From positions 124,001-188,000 of the forward strand of contig CAKKNE010000005.1 in NCBI GenBank assembly GCA_918797485.1: a stretch of 64,000 bases of DNA, in the 5' to 3' direction. A program made the position numbers and the translations under genes. The DNA comes from Pelagomonas calceolata. Its lineage: Eukaryota > Sar > Pelagophyceae > Pelagomonadales > Pelagomonadaceae. This document shows positions 47,458-57,508 of this stretch, in pieces. Position 1 is the first letter of the stretch. Every line of letters begins with the position of its first letter. Below the pieces are notes generated by a model that searched no databases, was not told where the DNA came from, and worked only from the letters and a program-made list of their open reading frames with translations.

Positions 47458-48480
47458 TCACGTGTGCAGCCTCCACTTCACAACATGTGGAAACTTCCCC
47501 ACGAGCAAACCCTCGCGCCGCAGGTAGTCCGTCACTTGACTACAACCGCTCACATCCAATGAAGTCAACTTCAGACAACCTGTCGACAGGGCATCAATCC
47601 CGGCGTCGGTCACGTTGCGGTTGCCGTGGAGCGAGAGCCACGTCAGATTGGGACAGCACTCACCGAGCGCGAGCGGCGCTTCATCGTCGACCGCGACGCA
47701 CCAGCTCAAATTCAAAATTTCCAGCTTTGCGGCTGCCGCGCGCGCTATTTTCGCAATTGCAGAACCATCGACGCCGCGGCTCCCGGTGCAGTCGAGGCGC
47801 CTTAAGTCAAACGCTCGAAGGCGACCGTACATTGATAGTCCAGCGTTGGCGTAGCACACGAGGCCCGTCAGTTTCAGGGAAGCAAGAGTCATGAGAGACG
47901 CGTCGGTGAGCTCCGGGCACCTTGTAACGTCGAGGAAATGTAATTGAGGAGCGTGCTCGACCAGAGCCTTGATGCCCGCGTCGCTAATTAACGAGCAGCC
48001 GGAGACGGAGAGCTCTTGTAAGCTACTGGGCAGAGCCGCCAACGCGTCGTCACCCAACCGGACCTGCCGGAACAGCCCCACGACCTCGAGCCGGCGGCAG
48101 TTTCCTAGTAATCTTGAGACTGTTGCCGGGTCCGCGTCCGGCACGCCATTTAAGTTTATGTGCTTTAATGTAGCGTGCTGAGTGTCGGCGACGGCGTCGA
48201 GGATCGATGCGGCGCGGCAGAACTCGAGATTTAATGAAACGAGGCGGTGTTTCTCCAGGAGTTGTGGGAAGAGTGCTGTCGCTTTTGTCGCTCCTAGCTT
48301 GGAGTAGAGCGGTCGCGCGTCGAGCTCGTCGACGACGACGCTCTCCCGGACGATTTTGCTCGTCGCTTGGGCTCTGCCCTTGCATTGTAAAGACGTGAAC
48401 GGGAGGATCAGCGGCAATGCGGCGTCGAGCGGCGTCGTAACCTCTGCGGCATCAGTGTTGTCTGCAGGGGTCGCTTCCAT
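47458..48480 (-). CDS. Leucine-rich-repeat protein (FBXL/AMN1-like)
   Basis: 340 residues. At least seven cysteine-containing LRRs are visible with the pattern C-x-x-L-x-x-L-x-x-x-x-C-x-x-I-T-D: SLQELSVSGCSLISDAGIKA, QLHFLDVTRCPELTDASL, KLEILNLSWCVAVDDEAP, NLTWLSLHGNRNVTDAGI, KLTSLDVSGCSQVTDYL. The first 60 residues may be a diverged F-box (LPLILPFTSLQCKGRA) but the match is weak. Such proteins choose substrates for SCF ubiquitin ligases or act as LRR adaptors. It faces the DUF268 gene over a CTAG-hairpin promoter motif. Confidence 0.82.
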   Translation of the reverse strand: MEATPADNTDAAEVTTPLDAALPLILPFTSLQCKGRAQATSKIVRESVVVDELDARPLYSKLGATKATALFPQLLEKHRLVSLNLEFCRAASILDAVADTQHATLKHINLNGVPDADPATVSRLLGNCRRLEVVGLFRQVRLGDDALAALPSSLQELSVSGCSLISDAGIKALVEHAPQLHFLDVTRCPELTDASLMTLASLKLTGLVCYANAGLSMYGRLRAFDLRRLDCTGSRGVDGSAIAKIARAAAAKLEILNLSWCVAVDDEAPLALGECCPNLTWLSLHGNRNVTDAGIDALSTGCLKLTSLDVSGCSQVTDYLRREGLLVGKFPHVVKWRLHT

Positions 48481-48581
48481 CGTCGACAGCCGTGCTCAAT
48501 TCGGTTCCAACGGATGTCTGGGATGTAGTACTGCTGCAAGAGCGACTGATAAAAACAAATTGCTAAGGTAAGGCAGCCGTA

Positions 48582-48605
48582 GCTAGCGGCATGTAAGGCA
48601 CTAGC
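48582..48605. promoter_or_regulatory. CTAG-hairpin promoter motif, copy 11
   Basis: GCTAGCGGCA followed by TGTAAGGCACTAGC, perfect arms. It is 102 bp from the LRR gene start and 272 bp from ATG 48877. A further GCTAGC half site lies at 48613. Confidence 0.65.
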
Positions 48606-48876
48606 CAGGTTTTGCTAGCTCCCGCCGCTGAAGCTGGAGCTGGGCTAACGCCCCAGCGTGCCGCGGCATAGGCATATTCTTAAAAAACGCAGCTCCGAGC
48701 GGCCACCAGCGTGAGAAGCGTCAGTTCGCCCCTGTTTTCGAGTTGGAAACTTTGAAGCAGCCTTGCGCTGAAGCTGAGTCATATATCGGTCTACAGACGC
48801 CACGGCATTTGTGACGGCTCACGGATAAGCTGGTCCGGTGCCGCCGCAACAGCTCCGTCGAAAGAAACGAAGAATC

Positions 48877-50202
48877 ATGGGCGGTCTCCGCAGCCTCTGG
48901 TGGCGAAGAGCGGCCGAGCACCACAACGCCCAGCAGACGCGCATGTGGGCCGAGTACCAGTCGCGGGGCTATGGGGAACAACAGACGACGGTCCGGCCGC
49001 GCCGGCGCCCGCGCACGGAGCCCCAGGACCCGGTGTTGTTCGGCGTGCTCATGGCCCTTGCGATCGGCGTCGCGTGTGTCCTGACGCTCGAGCCCACGAC
49101 CTGCCCCTACGGCGCGAAACAGCTCCTCGCGGCGCGCGAGCCCTGGCAGACGGCGAATAGTACGACGCCGCCGCGCTGGGCCGACCTCAACGCGACGATC
49201 CAGAACGGCTTCACGCGCTGCGGGAAGTACGCGAACGACACGGATTTATTTGTGGACGATTCCAATGAAGGCGCGGGCACGACTTATGGCTACGCCCGTG
49301 AAGACGTGGAGGCGTTGGTAGAGAGGGCCCAAGCCGTCGTGGAAAAGCGACAATACGGCTCGCGCCCGAACGACGCGCACTTCCTCGAGGCGCTCGTGGG
49401 CCACGTGGCCAACGGGTCGTCGGTGCTGGTCGTCGGCAGCGCTGAGCCCTGGCACGAGGCCGTGTGCCTCGCTCTGGGCGCTTCAAGAGTGACGACCGTC
49501 GACTACGGTTCAAGAAAATACGAGCACCCGCAACTGGACCAGGTCAATGCGAGCTTCTGGAATCAACTAGACGACGCGAATCTAGGATACGACGTCGTTG
49601 TCTCCGCTTCATCGCTGGATCATGATGGACTGGGCCGCTACGGCGACCCCATCGCGCCGGACGGCGACCTCCTGACGATGCGGTTATTACTAAGAGCGCT
49701 CGCGCCAGGAGCTAAAGTTATCCTGAGCGTGCCGGTGGGGCCCGACAGGATTATTTGGAACCTGATGCGCATATATGGAAAAGACCGCCTCGCGCGATTG
49801 ACAGACGGCTACGACGTCGTCGAAAGAATAGGCTACGACTCCACGAAACTAGACGAAGCGCCCGAGAACGTGCTACGGACGTACGAGCCGGTGTTTGTAT
49901 TAAGCGTGCCTGACCAGATTTGCCTGGAGGATGCGTTCTGGTGCAACTTTCAAAAAAGGACGGTCTTCGGCCAATCCGTCGTCACGGTGGTGACGGTGGT
50001 GGTGGTGGCGCTCATGGTCCTGTCCGTCGCGCGGGATTTGCGGGCGGGCAAGTACCTCGCGGCGGGGGCGACGCTCGTCATGAGCGCCATTGCTGCGGTC
50101 TATGGGCCGGTCGCGCTCTTCTGTCTGCCCGTGCATATCTACATCCACCGACCGGAGCGGCCGAAGGTCGTCGACTTCGGCCGCGCGCCGCGACTCGGGT
50201 GA
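48877..50202 (+). CDS. DUF268 membrane protein with methyltransferase-like fold
   Basis: 441 residues from ATG 48877 (MGGLRSLWWRRAAEHHN). Order: basic N-terminus, one membrane span (VLFGVLMALAIGVACVLTL), lumenal part with potential N-glycosylation sites (NSTT, NATI), then the DUF268 domain: VLVVGSAEPWHEAVCLALGA, VTTVDYGSRKYEHP, VVVSASSLDHDGLGRYGDP, GDLLTMRLLLRALAPGAKVIL, VPVGPDRIIWNLMRIYG, RLARLTDGYDVVE. Two further spans are at the C-terminus. The domain looks like a Rossmann-type methyltransferase; members occur in nematodes, algae and bacteria near glycan genes. A Golgi/ER glycan-modifying role is inferred. Confidence 0.85.
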   Translation: MGGLRSLWWRRAAEHHNAQQTRMWAEYQSRGYGEQQTTVRPRRRPRTEPQDPVLFGVLMALAIGVACVLTLEPTTCPYGAKQLLAAREPWQTANSTTPPRWADLNATIQNGFTRCGKYANDTDLFVDDSNEGAGTTYGYAREDVEALVERAQAVVEKRQYGSRPNDAHFLEALVGHVANGSSVLVVGSAEPWHEAVCLALGASRVTTVDYGSRKYEHPQLDQVNASFWNQLDDANLGYDVVVSASSLDHDGLGRYGDPIAPDGDLLTMRLLLRALAPGAKVILSVPVGPDRIIWNLMRIYGKDRLARLTDGYDVVERIGYDSTKLDEAPENVLRTYEPVFVLSVPDQICLEDAFWCNFQKRTVFGQSVVTVVTVVVVALMVLSVARDLRAGKYLAAGATLVMSAIAAVYGPVALFCLPVHIYIHRPERPKVVDFGRAPRLG

Positions 50203-50256
50203 CGCGCGCCGCGCCGCAGCGACCATCGCAAGAAGCGACGAAGGAGACGCTATGAC

Positions 50257-50291
50257 GCCCGGCGACGCCTACTGGGTAGGCGTCGCCCGGC
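50257..50291. terminator. Strong hairpin between convergent genes
   Basis: CCCGGCGACGCCTAC-TGG-GTAGGCGTCGCCCGG, a 15-bp stem with one mismatch and a 3-base loop. It lies between the stop of the DUF268 gene and the stop of the facing LRR gene. Confidence 0.5.
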
Positions 50292-50334
50292 CGAGGAAAC
50301 CCGCACTCCGCCTCCGTTGTCGTAAACACTTGTA

Positions 50335-51770
50335 CTATCTTACCGTGGTGTCCCCCGACGCGTCGTCCGCGTCTTCGTCCTCGTAGTCCTCCTCACTAGA
50401 ATAGTCCTCGGGGTGGAGGAGCCGCCCGACGCCGGACTCCGACGACTCGAGGCCGCCGCCGCGAGTCTCGAGGAGCGCGATGAGGGCTCTCAGGTTGCCT
50501 TCGTCGTCGGCCGTCACGCGGCCCCAGCCACCGCCCTCGCCGGCCAGTTCCCACGCGACCGTCCTGAGAGCCGGGCAGCCCTTCACGAGCTTGAGCACTT
50601 CCGCGGCGCCGAGCGCCGGGACGCACGACAGATTCGCGGCTCGCAAACTCGCCGCGCACCTCCCCTTCAGCACGACGTCGACGACGGCGGGGCGTGGTGG
50701 CGTCCATCGACGCGACGTTGAGCTCCGCGAGGCCGAAGCTCGCCAGGACCCGGAAGCACTCGTCGCCGTCGTTGCCGCAGTGGGGGAGGGAGATACGCTC
50801 GAGCGTCGGCCGCGTCGCGTGTAGCGCCTCGTAGAAGGGGCGACCGAGGCACATCAGCGACGGCAGGGCGAGCTCGACCAGCGCCGGACAGGCGCGTACA
50901 AGTTCGAGGATCAAGTCCGGACTGATCGCCGTCCTACCCATCCTTAGCGCCACGAGCCGCCCGGGCAGCGGCGACGCGAGGAGCCACTCGACGAGCGCCA
51001 GACTCACCACGCAAAAGTCCAAGTCGATCTGGTCCGCATTCGTACAGGTATGCAGCGCGCGCTCGATGCGGTCGAAGCGCGACGGGATGACGTGCGACCC
51101 GTGGCCGTGGCTGAAGAACTCGAGGCAGCGCAGGTTCGGGAACGCGGCCGCGTAACTCTGCGCGAAATCAACCAGTGTGGCGGGGGCGTTTGTAATTCCT
51201 CACAATCTCACAATCATTCTCGAGCACAAGCGACGTCGACGCGATGTTTTGCGCACTGGCCCGGACCTCGACCGCGCTGCCGTTGCACGGTAGCTTCACG
51301 ACCTCGAGCAGCGGGCACGCTTGCGATATCTTGGTGGACAGGTCCTCGACGTCTGCCGTCTCGATGTTCGGCACGTCGATGACGCAGACGAGCGTTTGCA
51401 GCAACGGGCACGCGCGGCACATCTCGAGGAGGCGCGCGTCCGTGACGGCGCAGCGGTAGAGGCACAATTTCTGGAGACCTCCCGCCGTTTCCGTGATGGT
51501 AGATTGCAGCGCGGGGAGGGCCGCGTCGGCCGCGCAGAAGCTGACGAGCTCTCTCGCCCCGCTGCCGAAGATTCTTCCTTCCGCCTCGATGTTGCGCGGC
51601 TCGGCCAGCGCGTCGAAGATCATCTTCGCGAAGCGGTCGTCGGTTTGTATGGAGCGATGCACTGCAGCGCTCGAGGACTTGTTGCACTGTCTTAACGCAA
51701 GCAGATCGTTGCGCGGCAAGTACTTTGCAATTAGGGGCACCAGCTCTTCAGGCAGGTCTGTGAGGGACAT
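50335..51770 (-). CDS. F-box/LRR-like protein
   Basis: About 460 residues from ATG 51770 (MSLTDLPEELVPLIAKYLP), which is a good F-box start (LPEELVPLIAKYLPRNDLLALRQCNKSS). LRR-like units follow (LQKLCLYRCAVTDARLLEM, CPLLQTLVCVIDVPN). An intron at 51158-51203 (GTGAGG...TTCGCGCAG) joins NDCEI to SYAAAFPNLRCLEFF. More LRRs follow (LVALRMGRTAISPDLIL; PALVELALPSLMCLG). Near 50690 the frame changes without an intron (to VVDVVLKGRCAASLRAANLS). The tail is acidic. Inferred as a substrate adaptor of an SCF ubiquitin ligase. Confidence 0.75.
51158..51203 (-). other. 46-nt introner-like intron
   Basis: Donor GTGAGGAATT, end CACTGGTTGATTTCGCGCAG. The end is shared with the introns at 33355 and 33591 (ACTGGTTGATTTCC). 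Confidence 0.7.
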
Positions 51771-52001
51771 GATTGCTGTTTTCGTGCGTTTTTTGGCGCG
51801 GAAGCGGTGCGGTGGACTCGATGCGTCTTCCAACGTGCTTGGAGTCAAGAACGCTTGCCTCTGGTGAGGTGCTAGGACTGAATTAGGACCCTTGCAACCG
51901 GAGACGTTTTCGGACTCGTCTTTTATGCGATTTCATGGCTAGTCTCGGGAACGTATTATACGAGTTTAATTTTTCGCAAGTTAAATGCGATCCTCTGTCT
52001 T

Positions 52002-52024
52002 GCTAGTGTCTTACACGACGCTAG
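52002..52024. promoter_or_regulatory. CTAG-hairpin promoter motif, copy 12
   Basis: Minus-strand reading CTAGCGTCG followed by TGTAAGACACTAGC. It is 231 bp from the F-box gene start and 185 bp from the SDA1 start. Confidence 0.65.
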
Positions 52025-52209
52025 ATAAATATTGCTCTGCCTTTGCAAAGCGCTTGACTTAGGCGTCCGCACGGCTTTAGCTCAGGCTCCAAGCTGCGCA
52101 GACACATCAGAAGGCTGCGGACGACCGCTCGTGCAAGCACGAAGTGCCAGGTCGACCGGTGCGCCGCGTGAGGCAAAACAGGCGATATCGACAAAAAACG
52201 CACGTACAG

Positions 52210-54353
52210 ATGAAGGTCCGCCAGCACTCCCTCCCGGTGCTCCAAAATTTATTGAAGAGGGACCCGTCCGCCTACCGCGAAGAGTTCGAGGCCATCTGGA
52301 GGCAGTACCTCGCGGCATTGAGGCGCGTTTCGATTGGGAGGCGCGTCGCAGAAGAAGACGAGAGGGGACGACGAAAGAAAATTAGGGGATCTGGCGACCT
52401 TCGTCGCCCACTGCGGCGTCCACTACAAGGAGGCGTCGAAGCGGTTCGCCACGGACCTCGTAGCACTCCTCAAGGACGCTGCGCGACGTTACAGCCGGAT
52501 TTACGATTACGTCTAGCGCAAGCTGCTGCTTTAGCTCGAAGCAAGGGTTTACTGGATCCCCTGGTCCTAGCTGATCTTTGTTTTGAATTAATAAGAAGAG
52601 TACGAGATAAAGCGCAAGGCAGTTCCTCGCGGACCACGTGGTCCGCGACTGCAAGAAAGCTTCGAGCGGCACGTTAGGTAGGAACCTGAGACGCTGCGTC
52701 TTCAAGGCGGCCGAGGATCAGTCGGAAGCTAATTCTGCCGCATCTGCAAGAGTAGCGGTAGACGTCCTAGTAAGGTTGTACGCTTGTGGATCGTGGACCG
52801 ACGCGGCCACAGTTAATTGTTTAGGAAGGTGCGCCGCGGACGAACGAGCACGAGTCGCTCTCGGGGCGGTCTACTTCTTCCTAGGTGTTGATAGAGCACC
52901 AGTGTTAGATTCCGAATCGTCTGAAAACGAGAACGAGGGCGAAAAAGGTAGAGACCTGAAAAATGCTCTCAAAGCGGTGGACGAGCACAAGCACTCGAAG
53001 AAGACGCGGGCGCGCGCGCGGCAGACGAAGCGCGCGAAGAAGGCCGCCAAAAAGAAGGCCCTCGGGAAGTCGGAACGGGCCGAACCAAAGTTTCCCGCGA
53101 TGCAGCTGCTCGACGATCCCCATCGCTTGTGCGACGCGTTGTTAGCTCGTGCAAGAAGGCAAGTGGATGCTTTTGAACAGAGAGTCGCTCGGTTAGATTT
53201 ATGTAGTCGCGTGGCCTGTACGCATCGCCTGCAGCTCGTGGCGTTTTATTCCTATATGAGGAGATACCTGAAGCCGTCGCAAGAGCAAGCGCCGCGACTC
53301 CTAGCTTTGTTCGCGCAAGCGTGCCACGAGCTGGTGCCGCCGGACGAGCTCGTACCCATTATTCGACACGTCGCCGACGCGTTCGTTTCTGATCGGAACG
53401 CTTCCGAGGCCATGGCGCTGGGTATCAATGCCTTGAGGGAGGTATGTGGACGGTGCCCCGCCGTGTTGGACGAGCCGGAGATGCTTGGACTAGTTAGAGA
53501 TTTAGCCGCTTACTCAAAACATAGGGACAAGTCGGTTGTGGTCGCTGCGAGGGGCTGGATCAATATTGTAAGAGAGCACCACCCCCAGCTCCTGCAGAAG
53601 AAGGACCGCGGTAGAGATAAAGCTCGCTCGAAGGCGACACCGTTGTCGTTCGGCGCTGACGTTGCTACGTCATCAGTGCCGGGCGAGGACCTGTTGAGGT
53701 TGTACGAGCGGGGGCAGTTGCCCGAGGAGTTCGAGGACGTCGTGGAAGCGTGCAACGACCTGGAGGGCGGCGGCGATGGCTGGGTTGATGTGAGTGATGG
53801 GGAGGAAGACGGTGCGGCGGCGGCCGACAATGATAAAGACGGCTGGGAGGACGCCGACTCCGGCTCCGATGATGAAGAGGACGAGGACGGCTGGGTCGAC
53901 GTGGACCAGGGTTCCGATAGTGACGCCGAGAGTAATGCTGGAAGCGACGACGACGGCGACGCCGACGAGGAAGAGGAGGTAGCGCCCGCCGCGCGCGTGC
54001 TGTCGGCGGAGGACTTCGCGCGCATCAAGCTGCTCAAGGCGCGGGCCGACGAGCTCAAAGGCACGGCGACAAATCGGGGCCTGCTGTCCGGCGCCGACAT
54101 CGTCCCAGAAGCCGTGAAGAGAAGGACGACCGTCGAAGAGCGGAAAGCACGCCAAGTCTTGGACCGAGAAAAGTTCCAGCTGAAGACGCACGCCGGCGGC
54201 AAGACCAATAGTGAAAAGAGACGCACGAAGAACTACTTGATGGTGCAGAAGAAGAAGTCGCGGCTGAACGGTCTGAAAAAGAGGAAGTTGGGGAGCGGCA
54301 AGGGCGGCAAGCAGCAGCTCGGGCGGGACAAGCGGAAGCGGCGGCGGCTGTAA
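52210..54353 (+). CDS. SDA1: SDA1-like 60S ribosome biogenesis factor
   Basis: About 715 residues from ATG 52210 (MKVRQHSLPVLQNLLKRDP), the typical SDA1 N-terminus LxxLQNLxKRDPxxYxEEF. Later blocks: LGDLATFVAHCGVHY; LQPDLRLRLAQAAALARSKG; RQFLADHVVRDCKKAS; AVYFFLG; HRLQLVAFYSYMRRYLKPSQ; LREVCGRCPAVLDEPEMLGL; LAAYSKHRDKSVVVAARGW. Then an acidic region with repeats of D-G-W-x-D-V/A-D and a basic tail (GGKTNSEKRRTKNYLM, KKKSRLNGLKKRK). SDA1 acts in nucleolar 60S assembly and export. Frame changes near 52322, 52490 and 52615 have no fitting introns, so three indels are likely; from 52638 on the frame is continuous. Confidence 0.88.
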
Positions 54354-54432
54354 GTATCTTGTCTCATGTGCGGGCGTCGCGGCGACGGCGTGGGGGAGTT
54401 GTACGCCACCGATGCTAGAAAGTAGACTTAGT

Positions 54433-55343
54433 CACGCGTAGCCCGCTAACAATGAGGCGAAGGAGTCGGTGGCCTTGGGCTTCGGCTTGAACGTTTCTAC
54501 CATGTCCGGACTCCCGCGGTGGTAGGTCCAGCGGTTCTGGTCTACATGTATAAACTTGTTGAACTCCAACGCGCACTCCGTGACGGCGTTGCGCACCGAC
54601 TCGTAGTGGCCGTAGTCGTCTCCTACGCCAATGGCGTCAGGGAATGCTCGTAAGGCGCCCGGATGTCCGCTTGCACGGCGCGTAGTGGTGGTCCGCGTCG
54701 ATGTAGATGATTTGGGGTTTGATGCCCTTGTCCTTTAGTACTTTGACGCCCGCCGTCGTCTCCATCTTTAGGTACCACTTGATCGCGAAAACGACCACAG
54801 ATTCGCCAAAAATGTATCCCATAGAGGATGGTTATTCAACAGATTCTCGAGCTTCCGGTCGCCCATCGTGCTGTAGTGGTCCCGTTGCTTGTCTAGGATG
54901 AAAGAATCGTCCCATAGATCGACCGCGTACACCGCGGCGTCCGGACACCTTTCACAGAGCCACTCCGTGGAGCTACCGTACCAGCTCCCCAGTTCCAGTA
55001 TTACTTTCACTTCACCGACATCTGCCAGTACCCTTTCGAAAACTCTTTCATGGGTGGGTAGGAACCAGCCGTGCCGGTATCGCGGCTCCCGCGGTCGGCC
55101 GCTCGGCCAGCCGATCCCATTATCGAGATCCCGCTCCAGCTCGATCTTGACCCGCTTCTTCTTCTTCCGTCTTGAATCGTCTTCTTCGCGTTCGCGTTTC
55201 TTTTTTGGGTCTATTATATTTTCAGTGGGCGGTGGCCCGGGCGGCATTGGTGGCAGCACATTCTCGGGGGGCGGCGGGCCCGGTGGTGGCGCTGGCATCT
55301 TTGCGGGCGACCCCGGTTTCGTGGGCGAGGTCGGTGTCGACAT
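54433..55343 (-). CDS. Class I SAM-dependent methyltransferase (Methyltransf_24-like), frame disturbed
   Basis: About 300 residues from ATG 55343 (MSTPTSPTKPGSPAK). A Pro-rich start and a Lys/Arg cluster (RRKKKKRVKIELE) precede the domain: GWFLPTHERVFERVL, VILELGSWYGSSTEWLCERC (SAM-binding), AVYAVDLWDDSF, then WDTFLANLW. Near 54790 the frame changes twice within 20 bases, giving LKMETTAGVKVLKDKGIKP and IIYIDADHHY (the family's D-A-D-H block). Two more changes follow before the end, VTECALEFNKFIHVDQNRW and TDSFASLLAGYA, stop at 54433. Either several sequence errors or a decaying gene. The substrate is unknown. Confidence 0.65.
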
Positions 55344-55518
55344 CGCTGCGATGGCGTGCGGCTGCGGCGTCACAGTGCAATCGATTTGTGAGAGCTCACA
55401 CGTCGCCTAGCGAGCGAAGCTGGTTGAACCAATGATGCCGTGCGTAGAGGTACTTTCGGCGACGCGCAGCGAGCTGTAGACCAGCGCTTGCGGCTCGACT
55501 GTCGGCAAGAGCAAGCGA

Positions 55519-55543
55519 GCTAGCGGCCTGTAAAGACACTAGC
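55519..55543. promoter_or_regulatory. CTAG-hairpin promoter motif, copy 13
   Basis: GCTAGCGGCC followed by TGTAAAGACACTAGC, perfect arms. It is 176 bp upstream of the methyltransferase start; the other side is only the 3' end of a gene, so it serves one gene. Confidence 0.65.
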
Positions 55544-55666
55544 AAGCTCTCCTATTCCCGCGGGTCGAGACTAACTAATTTACCGCATACGATTCCAATT
55601 CACGAATCGCAAGCTTATTGGGGGCATCTAAGGAGGGTGTCCTGGGGGCCGGCGGCGCCGCGCGCC

Positions 55667-57214
55667 TCAAGGCGGGCCCGGCGAGCCGCACTCGGTGCAG
55701 CCCAGGGTCTCGTCCGGGAGGCACTCGACCGGCTCGCCCTCGGCGCGGAACGAGTAGACGTAGATCGCCTTCCCTTCGAAGACGGGGATGAATATCTCGG
55801 TCACGCCGTCGGCGCCCGTGCGGTCGTAGCGCGTCTCGACGGCGCCGAGCGTCGAGATCGTCACGCCGGGCCGCACGTCCGTCTGCGTCTTGCACGTGTC
55901 TCCGAACTTGACGTTTATGTCGAAGATGACGTGGTCCTCGTACTCCAGGTCGCCGGTCACCGGACCCTCGACCGGTGTGAGGATCCAGACCTTCCCGGCT
56001 TCGTCGCCGCCGACGACGATGCAGGGGCGCGTGGAGGGGTCCGCCTCCTGCGCGCGGCTCGGGTAGAACGCCTTCGCCTTGCCGGGCGCGAGGCGGCTCG
56101 AGCGCGCGCCTGCCACGGACGGCTGCGGAAAGATCCCGTCGAAGAGAATCGTCGTCGTCCAGGCGTCCGCGAACAGGTCGCCGGCCGGCTGCGCGATCGC
56201 GTAGACCGCGCCCGCGATGGATTCGGGGAAGGCTGGGCAGTTGTCTTGCTGGTGATTGGTCGCCAGCACATCTAACTTCCCGTCGAGGTCCAGGTCGACG
56301 ATCTCGATGCCGAAAGGCCTCCCTCGACCGTCCGAGATCGTGGCGCTCCGGATGTTGTGGGCGTCCGTCGCGGCCCAGCCGCCGCCGGCGGCGCCGTAGA
56401 GCGTGATCTCGCTGCCGAAGAAGGACGTCGCCACGATCTCCTCGGTGCCGTCGCCATTTAAGTCCGCCGCCTGCAGGAAGATGTCGGGGGCGGCGGGCCA
56501 GGGGCCAATCGCAGGGGCCGAGACGAGCACGGTCTCTTCCCAGGGGAACGCATCCGTGCCCGGGTTCCGGAACCAGACGAGCTCGCCCCGGGTGTTCGCG
56601 TCCGGCGGCCCGGCGGGCCAATTCGACCGCACCGTCACGACGTCGTCGTCGCCGTCGCCGTCCATGTCCAAATACACGACGCGGTGGTAGAACCAGTCGC
56701 CGCCGCCGGAGATGTTCTGCTCCTCATGCGTGGCCATGTTGATGACGCTGATGCGGCCGGGCCGCGCGCCCGGGTTCAGGAAGCCCTGGCAGACGACGAG
56801 CGCCTCGAAGGGGAAGACTCCGGCCGGCGCCAGCTCGGCCTCGTTGGGCCACTTGGGCACCGTCGGTCCGGTCGGCTCGGTGAGCACCTCGACGGGCACG
56901 GGATCAACAGTATATGGGAACGACGCGTCGGCGTCGAGCATCGCACGCGCCACGAGGTCCGGGCTGAAGAAGTCGAACGTCGGCGGCGGCGGCGGGAACG
57001 GCGGCGGCGGTGTGAACACGACTTCCTGCAGATTGAAGAACGACGTGATCGTGAGCGCCTGGCCGTCCGCGTACTCGTCGACGTGCAGGAACGCCGGATT
57101 AAACTCGAGCTCGAGCACGCCGCGCGAGTAGAGCTCCGGACAGCCCTCCTTCCGCTCGTAGGAGCTGAAGCCGCTGGTGAGTCCTAGCGCTAAGGCCGTG
57201 AGAATGAGACGCAT
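55667..57214 (-). CDS. Secreted FG-GAP/VCBS-repeat protein
   Basis: 515 residues from ATG 57214 (MRLILTALALGLTSGFSSY), a clear signal peptide. A Pro/Phe-rich stretch (FTPPPPFPPPPPTFDFF) is followed by beta-propeller repeats with calcium-binding loops: YLDMDGDGDDDVVTVRSN, AADLNGDGTEEIVATSF, VDLDLDGKLDVLATNH, and the blade GGDEAGKVWILTP. Cys residues near both ends could form disulfides. Such proteins resemble integrin alpha propellers and are found outside the cell or at its surface in algae; ligands are unknown. The stop-proximal sequence CTECGSPGPP is Cys-rich. Confidence 0.82.
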   Translation of the reverse strand: MRLILTALALGLTSGFSSYERKEGCPELYSRGVLELEFNPAFLHVDEYADGQALTITSFFNLQEVVFTPPPPFPPPPPTFDFFSPDLVARAMLDADASFPYTVDPVPVEVLTEPTGPTVPKWPNEAELAPAGVFPFEALVVCQGFLNPGARPGRISVINMATHEEQNISGGGDWFYHRVVYLDMDGDGDDDVVTVRSNWPAGPPDANTRGELVWFRNPGTDAFPWEETVLVSAPAIGPWPAAPDIFLQAADLNGDGTEEIVATSFFGSEITLYGAAGGGWAATDAHNIRSATISDGRGRPFGIEIVDLDLDGKLDVLATNHQQDNCPAFPESIAGAVYAIAQPAGDLFADAWTTTILFDGIFPQPSVAGARSSRLAPGKAKAFYPSRAQEADPSTRPCIVVGGDEAGKVWILTPVEGPVTGDLEYEDHVIFDINVKFGDTCKTQTDVRPGVTISTLGAVETRYDRTGADGVTEIFIPVFEGKAIYVYSFRAEGEPVECLPDETLGCTECGSPGPP

Positions 57215-57508
57215 CTTTTCCTTCCGCAAGATTGCTCAACGCAAGGCGGATGCCGCGATCTTTCAGCTTACTTTGTTGGGTTTTCGACACGAATCCCGTC
57301 GTATTGAACGCTCGTCGGTATCAAGCGCACTGCGAGATACTAATTCTGGACGTTTGGGACCCTCGCGTCGCTGGCACACTGCAAAAGGACGCAGCAATCT
57401 TGCAAAGGTGTCCCGAAACCCGTCAGTTAATGTTAGCGGCGGACTAATACCAAGCACGCACGCCAGCGTAAAAAACGATTACGATACAACCAACAAAGGA
57501 TTACAACA
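57215..57508. other. Intergenic
   Basis: 294 bp between the FG-GAP gene start and the aconitase X stop. A weak GTTAGCGGCGGACTAATACC at 57432 is reminiscent of the CTAG-hairpin promoter motif. Nothing else is seen. Confidence 0.3.
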
